Assembly: GCF_013423955.1 (NCBI RefSeq)
Contig: NZ_JACCKX010000001.1
Span: 2,418,001-2,482,000, forward strand
Direction of reading: 5' to 3'
Origin: Ottowia beijingensis
GTDB lineage: Bacteria > Pseudomonadota > Gammaproteobacteria > Burkholderiales > Burkholderiaceae_C
DNA: 64,000 nt
Shown: positions 1-8,469 of the stretch, one piece after another
Layout of the letters: every line of letters starts with the position of its first letter
How positions within the stretch are numbered: position 1 is the first letter of the stretch
Notes under the pieces: generated by a model
Seen by the model: the letters and a program-made list of their open reading frames with translations, nothing else
The model's database searches: none
What the model was told of the DNA's origin: nothing
Program-made: the position numbers and the translations under genes

Positions 1-372
1 TGATCGGGCGGCATGGAGATGAAGCATCGATATGTTGGGTCTGTCAATACGGTGCCACACAATGATTTTTGTGCCGGGTGCATAGTACTGCGCCAACCTG
101 CCACGCACGGCCACCTGACCATCCAAGCCCTCGGCCCGCGAATAGGCGTAGCGATCACCGAAAAAGTGCTGGCCTTGCACCTCATAGGTGTAGCGGACCA
201 CTGGCCGCCACAGCGGCGATCCTGTCGTGCCTGTCGACACGCTCACTGCATCGTGCGATACGACCTGCCCCTCGCACGCGCGCCAACGCGAATGGTGATG
301 ACGCCAAAGCGCCAGAAGGCCAGTACCCACTAAGATGAGTTCAACAACGAAGAGCAGCAGCGCGCCTGCCAC
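1..372 (-). CDS. DUF3592-type membrane protein, 3' end outside window
   Basis: About 124 residues are visible and the reading frame runs off the left edge of the window. Right after the proposed GTG start (370-372) there is one strong hydrophobic segment (LLLFVVELILVGTGLLALW). A soluble part follows with the pattern PVVRYTYEVQGQHFFGDRYA and then YYAPGTKIIVWHR. That order (single membrane helix, then a beta-rich VRYxYxVxGxxxxGDR stretch, then a YxPG motif) is how DUF3592 proteins look. The start lies just downstream of the stop of the next minus-strand gene (395), so the two may be co-transcribed. The function of the family is not known. The GTG start is inferred, because no ATG lies in this frame between the upstream stop codon and the membrane helix. 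Confidence 0.6.
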   Translation of the reverse strand, partial: MAGALLLFVVELILVGTGLLALWRHHHSRWRACEGQVVSHDAVSVSTGTTGSPLWRPVVRYTYEVQGQHFFGDRYAYSRAEGLDGQVAVRGRLAQYYAPGTKIIVWHRIDRPNISMLHLHAARS

Positions 373-394
373 AGAGAATCGCGTCTCGAGCAGC

Positions 395-766
395 TCAGTA
401 GCGGCCGGCGGTGGCCATCTCGCGCGCCAGTTCGGCGCGCATCTCACGCAGCACCGGGCCCAGCAGGCCGGCGGCATCGCGTGCCAGCGCCGGGGCGGTT
501 TGCGCCATCTGCTGCTCGATCTGCTTGCGCGTGTTGTCCATCTGTGCCGCATCGGGCGCGCGGCCCTCGGCGGCGGCCTGGGCCGATTGCTCGAAGCCGC
601 CGATCAGGGCGTCGAAGTCGACGCCCGACAGCGCGCGCAGCACCAGCGACTCCATCGCGCCGCCGTCCAGCAGGCGGTCCAGCGCCTCGCCCGGTTCGGC
701 ATGGGCGGGCAGGCTCAGGCCGGCGGTCAGGGCCAGGGCGGTGGCGAAGGCGGTGCAGCGGCGCAT
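395..766 (-). CDS. Small exported protein of unknown function
   Basis: A 123-residue protein. It begins with a clear Sec signal peptide: positive MRR, then a hydrophobic core, then a probable AHA|E cleavage near residue 23. The mature part is short, polar and predicted mostly helical, with many Ala, Gln, Arg and Glu residues and no cysteines. I recognise no catalytic motif. It lies between the cell-wall amidase gene (844-1431) and the DUF3592 gene on the same strand, so a periplasmic role is reasonable but unproven. The codon use is typical of the neighbours, and the signal peptide makes a real gene likely. Confidence 0.65.
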   Translation of the reverse strand: MRRCTAFATALALTAGLSLPAHAEPGEALDRLLDGGAMESLVLRALSGVDFDALIGGFEQSAQAAAEGRAPDAAQMDNTRKQIEQQMAQTAPALARDAAGLLGPVLREMRAELAREMATAGRY

Positions 767-843
767 GGCAGGGGCTTTCAGGCGATGGGGATGTGTGACA
801 GCACAGCCGCTTCAACGCACCAGCCGGCCGCCCGGCCGACACG

Positions 844-1431
844 TCACCGTGCTGGGGCGTGACCGAATGCGCGCTCGATCACTGCCTGGTGCGGATAGGC
901 CGCCCCAGGGTCGACCTTGCGGCGCCGCTCGGGTGCGCACGGCATGCGGCCGCGGTCCAGGTCGGAATGGCGTTGGATGCTGCGACGCGTCACCTGCGGG
1001 TGGCGCTGCGCGATGCCCTGCAGCAGCGCCACCAGGGCGTCGATCTGTGCCGGCGGAAAGGGGTCGCGCCCGTCGCCGTCGTTGATCAGCTCGACGGCGA
1101 TCGACCGGCGGCTGTGCGTGAGCACGTGGTGCGCCACCTGCGATTCAGGCACGCTGGCGCGCGTGCTGCCATCGCGGTCGATCATCCAGTGGATGCCCAG
1201 GCGCGGGTGGGCTCCGATCTGGCGCAGGTTCTCCGCCAGCTCGCCCGCCGGCACCCAGATCGGTTGGCCTTGCGCATTGCAGGTGGGGCCGCCGGTGGAG
1301 TGGATGACCACCATGTCGACCGGCTGCGTGCGCGGCGCGCCGCTGCGGCGCGCGTGGGCGGGCGAGGCCAGGCAGGCCAGCAGCACCAGTACGGCGACTG
1401 CGCACCGCCATCCCTGGGTCATCGTCATCAT
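844..1431 (-). CDS. Exported N-acetylmuramoyl-L-alanine amidase-like protein
   Basis: A protein of 195 residues with an N-terminal signal peptide (hydrophobic VAVLVLLACLASPAHA). It is followed by an Amidase_2/T7-lysozyme-like fold, which in its family cleaves the bond between muramic acid and the stem peptide. Visible motifs are VIHST near residue 55 (first zinc His), GIHWMIDRDG, the HSRRSIAVELIND stretch, and RHSDL ... RMPC near the end (second His and Cys zinc ligands), followed by KVDPG. The start codon is one of two adjacent ATGs (1429-1431 or 1426-1428), which overlap the stop of the upstream membrane-protein gene as ATGATGA. This suggests translational coupling. A periplasmic peptidoglycan-recycling or remodelling role is inferred from family membership. 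Confidence 0.8.
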   Translation of the reverse strand: MMTMTQGWRCAVAVLVLLACLASPAHARRSGAPRTQPVDMVVIHSTGGPTCNAQGQPIWVPAGELAENLRQIGAHPRLGIHWMIDRDGSTRASVPESQVAHHVLTHSRRSIAVELINDGDGRDPFPPAQIDALVALLQGIAQRHPQVTRRSIQRHSDLDRGRMPCAPERRRKVDPGAAYPHQAVIERAFGHAPAR

Positions 1432-1865
1432 CCTGTGAAGTGCTGCAGGCGAGGCCGCAGCCACAGCCCGCACACGCCCAGCGCCGTGGCCATGCCCAGC
1501 AGGCTGACGCCGCCGATCACCCATTCGATGCCTTCGAGGTTCACGCCCTGCCCGCTGCCATCCGGCACCAGCCAGGTGAACGTGGCCAGCAGCAGCGCCC
1601 AGAAGCCCACCAGCAGGGCGGTGATGGGCGATGCCGCCAGCCGGGGCGGCGCCAGCAGCACCAGCAGCGCGTGCAGCACACCGCCCACCAGCCCCAGCAT
1701 CAGGAACGGCTGGACGAAATACGGGCTCACGTTGCCGCGCCCCGACAGCACCAGCGCCGGCAGCAGCGTGCACGCCAGCAGCCAGGCGCCCAGCGCACCG
1801 GCCGCGGTGCGCAGGCGCAGGCGGCGCGGCAGCGCGGCCGGTGGCGCGGCGCCGGTGGGGTTCAT
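1428..1865 (-). CDS. Four-helix inner-membrane protein, unknown function
   Basis: A 145-residue protein with four hydrophobic segments, at about residues 22-40, 50-70, 78-95 and 110-130, joined by short loops. The N-terminus is Arg-rich (LPRRLRLR), which predicts a cytoplasmic start. The ATG at 1863-1865 overlaps the stop of metY as ATGA, and the end overlaps the amidase start. metY, this gene and the amidase gene therefore look like one transcript. I do not recognise the family. No charged or catalytic residues inside the membrane suggest a transporter. Confidence 0.65.
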   Translation of the reverse strand: MNPTGAAPPAALPRRLRLRTAAGALGAWLLACTLLPALVLSGRGNVSPYFVQPFLMLGLVGGVLHALLVLLAPPRLAASPITALLVGFWALLLATFTWLVPDGSGQGVNLEGIEWVIGGVSLLGMATALGVCGLWLRPRLQHFTG

Positions 1866-3193
1866 GCGGTGGCGCGGCCCAGCGCCTGGTCGATGTCCCA
1901 CAGGATGTCGTCGATGTCCTCGATGCCGACGGACAGGCGGATCATGTCGGCGCTGACACCCGCGCGCTGCAGTTCTTCGTCGTTCAACTGTCGATGCGTG
2001 GTGGAGGCGGGGTGGATCACCAGCGTCTTGGCATCGCCGATGTTGGCCAGGTGGCTGAGGAATTCGCAGGCGTCGATGAAGCGCTCGCCCGCCGCGGCGC
2101 CGCCCTGGATGCCGAAGGTGAGGATGCCCGAGGCGCCGGGTTGGCCATCGACCGGCCTGAATTGCTTGCTCGCCAATTCGTAGTAAGGCGAATCGGGCAG
2201 GCCGGGGTAGTTCACCCAGGCCACGCGCGGGTGCTTCTGCAGAAACTCCGCCACGCGGCGCGCGTTGCGGCAGTGCTCGCGCATGCGCAGGTGCAGGGTC
2301 TCGGCGCCCTGCAGCAGCAGCCAGGCCGACAGCGGCGAGAGCACGGCGCCAAACGTGCGGTTGACTTCCATGCGCGCCTTCATGGTGTAGCCGAAGTCGC
2401 CGAAGGTCTCGTAGAACTTCACGCCGTGGTAGGCGCGGCTGGGCTCGACCATCTCGGGGAAGTGGCCGTTGTCCCAGGCGAAGCGGCCGCTTTCGACGAT
2501 GACGCCGCCCATGGTGGTGCCGTGGCCGCCGATGTACTTGGTGGCGCTGTGCACCACGATGTCGGCACCCAGGTCGCACGGGTTGCACAGGTAGGGACTG
2601 GCGACGGTGTTGTCGATGACCAGCGGCAGGCCGTGGGCGTGCGCCACGTCCGCAATGGCGGTGATGTCGAGCACGTTGACCAGCGGGTTGCCGATGGTCT
2701 CGCCATACAGCGCGCGGGTGTTGGGGCGGATGGCGGCGGCGAAGTGCTCGGGCTTCGATGGGTCGACGAAGGTGGTCTCGATGCCCAGCCGCGCAAAGCC
2801 CACGCCCAGTTGCCCCACCGTGCCGCCATACAGCGTGCTGGCGGCCACGATGTGGTCGCCGCTTTTCAGGATGGCCAGCAGCGCCGTCATCTGCGCTGCC
2901 ATGCCGCTGGCGCAGGCCAGCGCCGCGCGGCCGTTTTCCAGCGCGGCCATGCGCTCCTCGAACACGGCCACGGTGGGGTTGCTGATGCGCGAATAGACGT
3001 TGCCGAAGGTCTGCAGGTTGAACAGGCTGGAGGCGTGCTCGGCGCTGTCGAACACGAAGCTGGTGCTCTGGTGGATGGGCGTGGCGCGCGCGCCCGTCAC
3101 CGGATCGGGCACGGCGGCGGCGTGGATGGCGCGGGTGGCGAAGCCGAAGTCGCGGTCGGCGCCGCTGGGTGGGTGATGGGGTTTATCAGTCAA
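1862..3193 (-). CDS. metY: O-acetylhomoserine aminocarboxypropyltransferase (sulfhydrylase)
   Basis: A 443-residue PLP enzyme of the Cys/Met metabolism family. It makes homocysteine (or methionine with methanethiol) from O-acetylhomoserine and sulfide. The PLP lysine is visible in HSATKYIGGHGTTMGG (Lys about 219), and PLP-phosphate contacts are seen in YSRISNPT near residue 70 and ASGMAA near 97. The length and the GGHGTTMGG variant separate it from cystathionine gamma-synthase (about 390 residues) and fit the longer MetY group. It is the first gene of a minus-strand unit with overlapping downstream genes. The window also carries ahcY and metF, so three steps of the homocysteine/methionine cycle lie here, though not in one operon. 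Confidence 0.92.
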   Translation of the reverse strand: MTDKPHHPPSGADRDFGFATRAIHAAAVPDPVTGARATPIHQSTSFVFDSAEHASSLFNLQTFGNVYSRISNPTVAVFEERMAALENGRAALACASGMAAQMTALLAILKSGDHIVAASTLYGGTVGQLGVGFARLGIETTFVDPSKPEHFAAAIRPNTRALYGETIGNPLVNVLDITAIADVAHAHGLPLVIDNTVASPYLCNPCDLGADIVVHSATKYIGGHGTTMGGVIVESGRFAWDNGHFPEMVEPSRAYHGVKFYETFGDFGYTMKARMEVNRTFGAVLSPLSAWLLLQGAETLHLRMREHCRNARRVAEFLQKHPRVAWVNYPGLPDSPYYELASKQFRPVDGQPGASGILTFGIQGGAAAGERFIDACEFLSHLANIGDAKTLVIHPASTTHRQLNDEELQRAGVSADMIRLSVGIEDIDDILWDIDQALGRATA

Positions 3194-3240
3194 ATCGGCC
3201 TCCAGCGCTTGTGTAGAAAGCGCGAGTAGCTATCAAAACA
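3194..3240. repeat. Short interspersed repeat of the AGCTRCTGGCGC / GGCCGATTT family
   Basis: The region immediately upstream of metY holds a diverged copy of a repeat found many times in this window. It has AAATCGGCCTCCAGCGCTTG, a spacer, and then GTAGCTATCAAAA in inverted orientation. Other copies are at about 25005-25053, 27529-27578, 41381-41452, 56588-56636, 57065-57116 and 61955-62016. Diverged relatives lie at 7866-7960, 9665-9765, 23272-23315 and 59117-59215. The core can fold into a hairpin through GCGCC/GGCGC arms. Confidence 0.6.
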
Positions 3241-3376
3241 GGAATTTCAACAGTCTCCATCGAAGGGCCGTGGAGCAGGCCATATCAGCGACAGCCGTGG
3301 CCGGACCTGCGCCGACCACTGGCTGTGTCCCCCTCGCGCAGCAGAGGGGAAGGCGCCCCAGCGACTCAGGGGTGCC

Positions 3377-3997
3377 TCACGTTTTATATTTGATGACGCA
3401 GCCGTAAGGCTTGGTCACGGCCTGCGCAATCTGTCGCTTCGCCGCAATGTCGCCCAGCGCCGCCTTCACGTAGTTGGTGGCCTTTTCGATATCGGACACA
3501 CGCGCTGAAGGAATGCTGTCGATGCCGCCCGCATACACCAGCGTGCCCTGCGGGTCGACGATGTACAGGTGCGGCGTGACCTTGGCGTCGTAGGCGCGGC
3601 CGGTGCTGCCCTCGGGGTCCATCAGCACGGCGGTGGGCGTGCCCTGGCGCTGCTTCACCCAGTCGGCCAGCTTGGGTGGCTCCAGGTAGTCACCGCTCAT
3701 GGTCTCGGTGGAGTTGATGGCCAGCCACACCAGGCCCTGCTCGCGCGCCAGCTTTTGCGTGGCGCCCATGTTGCCGCTCTCGTAGTGCTTGCGCACGAAG
3801 GGGCAGCCGGGGTTGGTCCATTCCAGCACCACGAATTGGCCGCGGAAATCGGCCAGCCGCACCGTCTTGCCACTGGTATCGGGCAGGCTGAAGTCGGGCG
3901 CGGGCTGGCCCACGCGGGCGGCGCGGGCGGGCAGGTGCGCACCCAGCGCAAGCAGGGCGGCGGTGGAAAGCAGGGTGCGGCGGTGCAGGGCGGTCAT
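3377..3997 (-). CDS. Exported thioredoxin-fold redoxin (AhpC/TSA-like)
   Basis: Read from the ATG at 3995-3997 this is 206 residues. A TTG fifteen bases upstream is possible but has a weaker context. The N-terminus HRRTLLSTAALLALGA resembles a twin-arginine or Sec signal ending near ARA. The mature part starts GQPAPDFSLPDTSGKTVRLADFRGQ, as redoxins do. There is one active-site-like cysteine in NPGCPFVRKHY (about Cys65), with Arg four residues on, and a second cysteine close to the C-terminus in YGCVIKY. This two-cysteine arrangement is typical of a periplasmic thioredoxin-family group with no assigned substrate. It sits next to the CoA-binding protein gene on the same strand. Confidence 0.8.
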   Translation of the reverse strand: MTALHRRTLLSTAALLALGAHLPARAARVGQPAPDFSLPDTSGKTVRLADFRGQFVVLEWTNPGCPFVRKHYESGNMGATQKLAREQGLVWLAINSTETMSGDYLEPPKLADWVKQRQGTPTAVLMDPEGSTGRAYDAKVTPHLYIVDPQGTLVYAGGIDSIPSARVSDIEKATNYVKAALGDIAAKRQIAQAVTKPYGCVIKYKT

Positions 3998-4022
3998 GAG
4001 GGGCCTTGTCAATGCGGCGGGA

Positions 4023-4538
4023 TCAGTACGGCAGAACTTGCGGGCGCTTGGCCGAAATCACGCGGGTGTTCACGCCCGCCCAGCCCAGCCCGCCGAACAG
4101 GCGCGCGTGCTCGATCTTCACGCAGCGGTTCTGGATGACGAGCAGGCCGGCGTCCTCGGCCACGCGTGCGGCGTCCTCGTTGACCACGCCAAGCTGCAGC
4201 CACAGGCATTTCGCGCCGATGGCGACGGCGTCCTCGGCCAGCGGCGGAATGTCCTCGGCCTTGCGGAAGCAGTCCACCATGTCGATGCGCCCACCTTCGG
4301 CGCGGATGGCGGCATCGGCCTCGCGCACGCTGGCCCAGGCGCGCTCGCCCAGGATGCTGCCGCCGTCCCGGGCGACCAGCGGGTTCACCGGCACGATGCG
4401 GTAGCCGTGTGCCTGCATGTACTTGGCGGCAAAGAAGCTGGGCCGGTGCCATTGCGGCGACAGGCCGACCACGGCCAGCGTGCGGCACTCGTTCAGCACG
4501 CGGCGCAGGGTGGAGATGGTGTCGGGGGTGCGGGCCAT
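4023..4538 (-). CDS. CoA-binding domain protein (YccU-like)
   Basis: A 171-residue, single-domain Rossmann protein of the CoA_binding_2 family. Visible landmarks are TLAVVGLSPQWHRPS (nucleotide loop, about residues 20-34), the YMQAHGYRIVPVNP strand, LGERAWAS, and IDMVDCFRKAEDIP. Then come the LWLQLGVVNEDAA block, which contains the conserved LQ.GV motif, and NRCVKIEH near the end. These are hallmarks of the family related to the alpha subunit of succinyl-CoA synthetase. The biological role is unknown. The same fold forms the N-terminal domain of the Pat acetyltransferase encoded divergently 400 bp away. Confidence 0.85.
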   Translation of the reverse strand: MARTPDTISTLRRVLNECRTLAVVGLSPQWHRPSFFAAKYMQAHGYRIVPVNPLVARDGGSILGERAWASVREADAAIRAEGGRIDMVDCFRKAEDIPPLAEDAVAIGAKCLWLQLGVVNEDAARVAEDAGLLVIQNRCVKIEHARLFGGLGWAGVNTRVISAKRPQVLPY

Positions 4539-4949
4539 GGTCGCAGTGTACGCAGGCGGGGCTGGGGGCCTGGATCAGACAGATTCTGATGGGGGTATCT
4601 GTTTCTTGCGCCCTATTGACAAGCGATGGAGATAGTCATGGGTGGGAGTATGTGGTTGCGCTGCGCTGTCCCGCAACGCTTTCGCCCTCCCTGTCGGCGC
4701 AGACGCCAGCGTGGCTGGTTCGTTGCTGCGCGCCGGCCGGCGCCGCCCCGCATCCTGCACCGGTCGCGGCGAATTTGACGCATTCTGGCCGTGGCGACGC
4801 GGCATCTGCCGCTGCCGACACGCGCGTGGCGAAGAAAACCGTTAGGCTGGATCAAGACCCCGTTCAAAATAAGGGTTTACGCTTGCCGGGTCGCGCACGC
4901 CGCGCACCCCTTTCAGGCCCCACCGCCGCAACCGCCCGCTTTATTGCCC
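4539..4949. other. 411-bp divergent intergenic region
   Basis: This region lies between the divergently transcribed CoA-binding gene and the Pat gene and must hold promoters for both. I see a TTGACA hexamer at about 4615-4620 and a TTCAAAATAAGG stretch near 4863-4874. Neither has a convincing partner box at the right spacing. No ORF here has a recognisable product, and no repeat of the window's families is present. Confidence 0.4.
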
Positions 4950-7647
4950 ATGGACCAGCACTACCTCACCCCCTGTTCGAGCCCAAGTCCATCGTCCTGT
5001 TCACCGGCTCGCAAGATGCGCCCGAACAGCAGACGCCACAGGCGCGCGCGCTGCTGGCGCACATGGCGGCGCAGCCGTTCAAGGGGCAGGTCACGCCGCT
5101 CGACATCCACACCACCGGCACGCTGGCCGACCTGGCGCAGGCGCGAGCCGACCTGGCCATCATCGCCCTGCCCGAGGACGAGATCCTGCCCGCGCTGGAG
5201 CTGGCCGGGCGCATCAAGGTGAAGGCGGCGGTGGTGCTGTCGGCCGGCATTCCGCAGGCCAAGGCGCTGGAGATGCACCGCGTGGCCAAGCAGCACGGCA
5301 TGTGGCTGCTGGGGCCCAACAGCCAGGGCTTTCAGCGGCCGATGCTGCAGCTCAACGCCAGCTCGGCCGGTGAGCTGGCCACGCAGGGGCAGCTGGCGCT
5401 GGTGTCGCAGTCGGGCGCGCTCACGGCGTCGATCCTGGATTGGGCGCGGCAGAACCGCGTCGGCTTCTCCAACGTCATCGCCCTGGGCGCGCACACGCAG
5501 GTGGGGCTGGCCGGCGTGCTGGACTACCTGGCCAACGACCGCCACACGCAGGGCATCGTGGTCTACATGGAAGGCATTGCCAACGCGCGCCGCTTTACCA
5601 GCGCACTGCGCGCGGCGGCCAACAGCAAGCCGGTGGTGGTGCTGAAGGCCGGCCGCAAGCAGGACGGCAACGTGGCGGCGCAGACGCACTCGGGCGCCAT
5701 CGTCGGCAGCGACGAGGTGTTCGACGCCGTGCTGCGCCGCGCCGGCGCGGTGCGCGTGCGCTCCTTCGTCGAACTGTTCTCGGCCGCCAAGTGCCTGGCT
5801 TCGCGCTACCGCCCGGTGGGCAAGCGCCTGGGCATCATCACCAACGGCGGCGGCCCCGGCGTGCTGGCGGCCGACTACGTGAACGAGCTGGAGCTGCAGC
5901 TGGGCGCGCTGTCCGACGAGTCGCAGCGCACCTGGCCGCGCAGCTGCCCAAGGCGGCGTCGCTGGTCGATCTGATCGATCTGTCTGAAGACGCCACCGCC
6001 GAACACTACAAGGCCGCGCTGGAAGTGGCTGCCAAGGACCGCCAGCTCGACGGCGTGCTGGCCATCTATTCGCCCAAGTTCGGCGGCGACGCCGAGGCCG
6101 TGGCCAACGAGCTGGTGCAGATCCGCCCCAAGATGTCGAAACCGCTGGTGGCCTGCTGGATGGGCGACTCGTCGGCGGCCGTGCAGCCGGCGCGCCAGAA
6201 GCTGGCCGACGCGCAGATCCCCAGCTTCCGCACGCCCGAGGCGGCGGTGGGCGCCTTCGGCAACATCGCCAGCTTCTACCAGAACCAGCAGCTGCTGCAG
6301 CAGACGCCGCCGCCATTGAGCAACCTGGCCACGCCCGACGTGGAAGGCGCGCGCCTGCTGATCGAAAGCGTGCTGACCGAGCGCCGCAAGGTGCTGACCG
6401 AGATGGAATCGAAGGCGCTGCTGTCGGCCTTCCACATCCCCGTCACGCAGACGCTGCTGGCGCGCAATGCCAACGAGGCCATGATGATTGCCACGCAGAT
6501 CGGCTTCCCGGTCGCGCTGAAGATCGACTCGCCCGACATCACCCACAAGAGCGACGTCGGCGGCGTGGCGCTGAACGTGATGAACGCCACCGCCGTGCGC
6601 GACATCTGGCAGGACATGATGGACGCCGTGCGCGCCAAGCAGCCCGAGGCGCGCATCAACGGCGTCACCGTGCAGGCCATGGCGCGCAAGAAGCGCGGGC
6701 GCGAGCTGTACATCGGCGTGGTGACGGACGACCCGTTCGGCCCTGTCATCGCCTTCGGTGCCGGCGGCACCATGATCGAGCTGATGAACGACCATGCCAT
6801 GGAGCTGCCGCCGCTCAACCAGTTTCTGGCGCGGCGGCTCATCGAACGCTCGCGCGTGCACGACACGCTGAAGGCCTGGCGCGGCGCGCCGGCCGTGGAC
6901 ATGGCGGCGCTGGAGCAGGTGCTGCTGCGCGTGTCCGAGATGGTGTGCGAGTTGCCCCAGCTGCGCGAGATGGACATCAACCCCATCATCGTGGACGAGC
7001 AGGGCGCCATCGCCGTCGATGCGCGCATCGTCATCGGCCCGGCGGTGCAGACTTCGCCCGGCCGCGCCGGCAAGTACGGCCACCTGTCGATCCTGCCCTA
7101 CCCGCAGCGCTACGAGCAGGTGTGGCCGCTGCGCGGCGGCGGCGAATACCGCGTGCGCCCCATCCACCCGGACGACGCGCAGATGCTGCAGGACATGATG
7201 AAGCGCCTGTCGCCCGAGTCGCGCTACTTCCGCTTCGTCTCCAACATGGCAGAGCTGCCGCCCAACATGCTGTCGCGCTTCACGCTGATCGACTACGACC
7301 GCGAGATGGCGCTGTGCGCGGTGGTCGAGGAGGAGGTGGAAGGCGCCAACGGCGGCGAGAAGACCACGCGCGAGCGCATCATCGCCGTGTCGCGCTACAT
7401 CACCAACCCCGACCAGAACAGCTGCGAGTTCTCGCTGGTGGTGGACGACGCCTACGCCGGCCAGGGCCTGGGCACGCGCATGATGCTGAGCATTATGGAC
7501 GTGGCGCGCGAAAAAGGCCTGCAGGAAATCATCGGCCTGGTGCTGACGCAGAACAACGGCATGCTGAAGCTGATGCGCAGCCTGGGCTTCGAGGTGAAGG
7601 CGTATCCGGAGGATCCGGATTTCAGGCTGGTGACGCACCCGTTGTGA
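4950..7647 (+). CDS. pat: Pat-type protein lysine acetyltransferase (NDP-forming acyl-CoA synthetase fused to GNAT), frame broken twice
   Basis: Reading through two one-base losses gives about 899 residues, the usual length for the family. One loss is in the C run at 4969-4973, soon after the ATG at 4950. The other is at CC 5931-5932. The order of domains is a CoA-binding Rossmann domain (FEPKSIVLF start), then succinyl-CoA-ligase-like domains with VSQSGALTASILDWA and ITNGGGPGVLAADY, then an ATP-grasp domain (PVALKIDSPDITHKSDVGGV; EMDINPIIVD), and last a C-terminal GNAT domain (YRVRPIHPDDAQ; VVDDAYAGQGLGTRMM is the acetyl-CoA loop). Known relatives (PatZ/YfiQ) acetylate and switch off acetyl-CoA synthetase. 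That fits an organism with a large acetate island 20 kb away. Both frame breaks lie between well-conserved segments. Confidence 0.85.
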
Positions 7648-8005
7648 AGCCCCGCCCGAGGTGCTGACGCGCCTTCCCCGGAGGGGACAGCGCTGGCGGC
7701 CGGGGAGACCCCGGCCACGGCGTTCGCGCATGGCCTGCGCCGAGGCCGTCTGTTCGTCTGGTGGGCCCGCTGCGCCGCCTGCGGGCTCCCTCCCCGCTGG
7801 GGAGGGCTGGGGTGGGGGCCACCCGCATCGCCGTGCCCTGCGGCCCAAAAACACGTGGATGGCCCCGAAATCAGGCGATAGCCATTTGGCGCGGATTGCT
7901 GATACAAAAAAGAAGCTGATTGCGCCCGATGGACGGGGGCTGGCGGCTATTTTTATAATCGAAAAATCTACAAGGCCCCCGCCTTTGTAGGGGCCGCCTG
8001 CCACC
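7648..8005. repeat. Intergenic region with two repeat types
   Basis: The gap after pat holds a G/C-rich element at about 7787-7822 (CTCCCCGCTGGGGAGGG then GGTGGGGG). The same element occurs in uvrA and near paaD. At about 7866-7960 is a second element beginning GCGATAGCCATTTGGCGCGG and running into AAAAAGAAGCTGATTGCGCCC. The second element has a close relative at 59117-59215. Its inner part resembles the AGCTGCTGGCGCCC repeat family. I see no gene in this stretch. Confidence 0.6.
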
Positions 8006-8469
8006 CTACGCCGGCAACACCAGCGCCAGCGTCGACGTGGCCGTCGCCACCACCGCCCGGTCCTCTTCACGCAACAGCCGCGCATGCGTGAAGGCCAGTT
8101 GCCTGCCACGCCGCTCCACCTCACCGACAGCGATGTAGCGCCCTGCGGCGCCGGTCGCAGGAAGGCGGTGTTGAGGTTGACCGTGGCGCACGAGCCACCC
8201 ACCGGCAGGTGCGCCAGCGTGGCGAAGGCCATGGCGAAGTCCAGCATCGCCGTCACCGCGCCGCCCTGCAGCACACCGGTGCCCTGGATGAACAGCGGAT
8301 CGGGCGCGAAGGCCAGCTCCACCGTGCCGGCGGGCAGGTCGGCCGCGCGCAGCTCGGCGCCCAAGGCGCGCGCCATCGGGTTGGCGTCGAACGGGATGGG
8401 CTTTGATCCGCCGTCAATGAAGCGGTGAATCAGCGCCTGGTCGGGGTTGGCAAAGCGCGGCGTGCTCAT
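8006..8469 (-). CDS. PaaI-like hotdog-fold thioesterase, frame broken once
   Basis: About 154 residues when one lost G (minus strand; CCC at 8142-8144 on the plus strand) is restored. The hotdog-fold pattern is clear: NPMARALGAELRAAD, then LQGGAVTAMLDFAMAFA (helix with the GG..A..LD signature of the PaaI family), then ATVNLNTAFLRPAPQGRYI across the frame break, and ATATSTLALVLPA at the end. Family members hydrolyse acyl-CoA thioesters. The ATG at 8467-8469 overlaps the stop of the acyl-CoA dehydrogenase gene as ATGA, so the two are surely one operon in fatty or branched acyl-CoA turnover. The exact substrate cannot be read from sequence. Confidence 0.8.

Noticed and set aside
4409-4949. Extending the Pat gene upstream to about 4409 to keep one open frame
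   Set aside because: The extra N-terminal sequence has no similarity to Pat and overlaps the divergent CoA-binding gene. The true start is the ATG at 4950, followed by a one-base loss.
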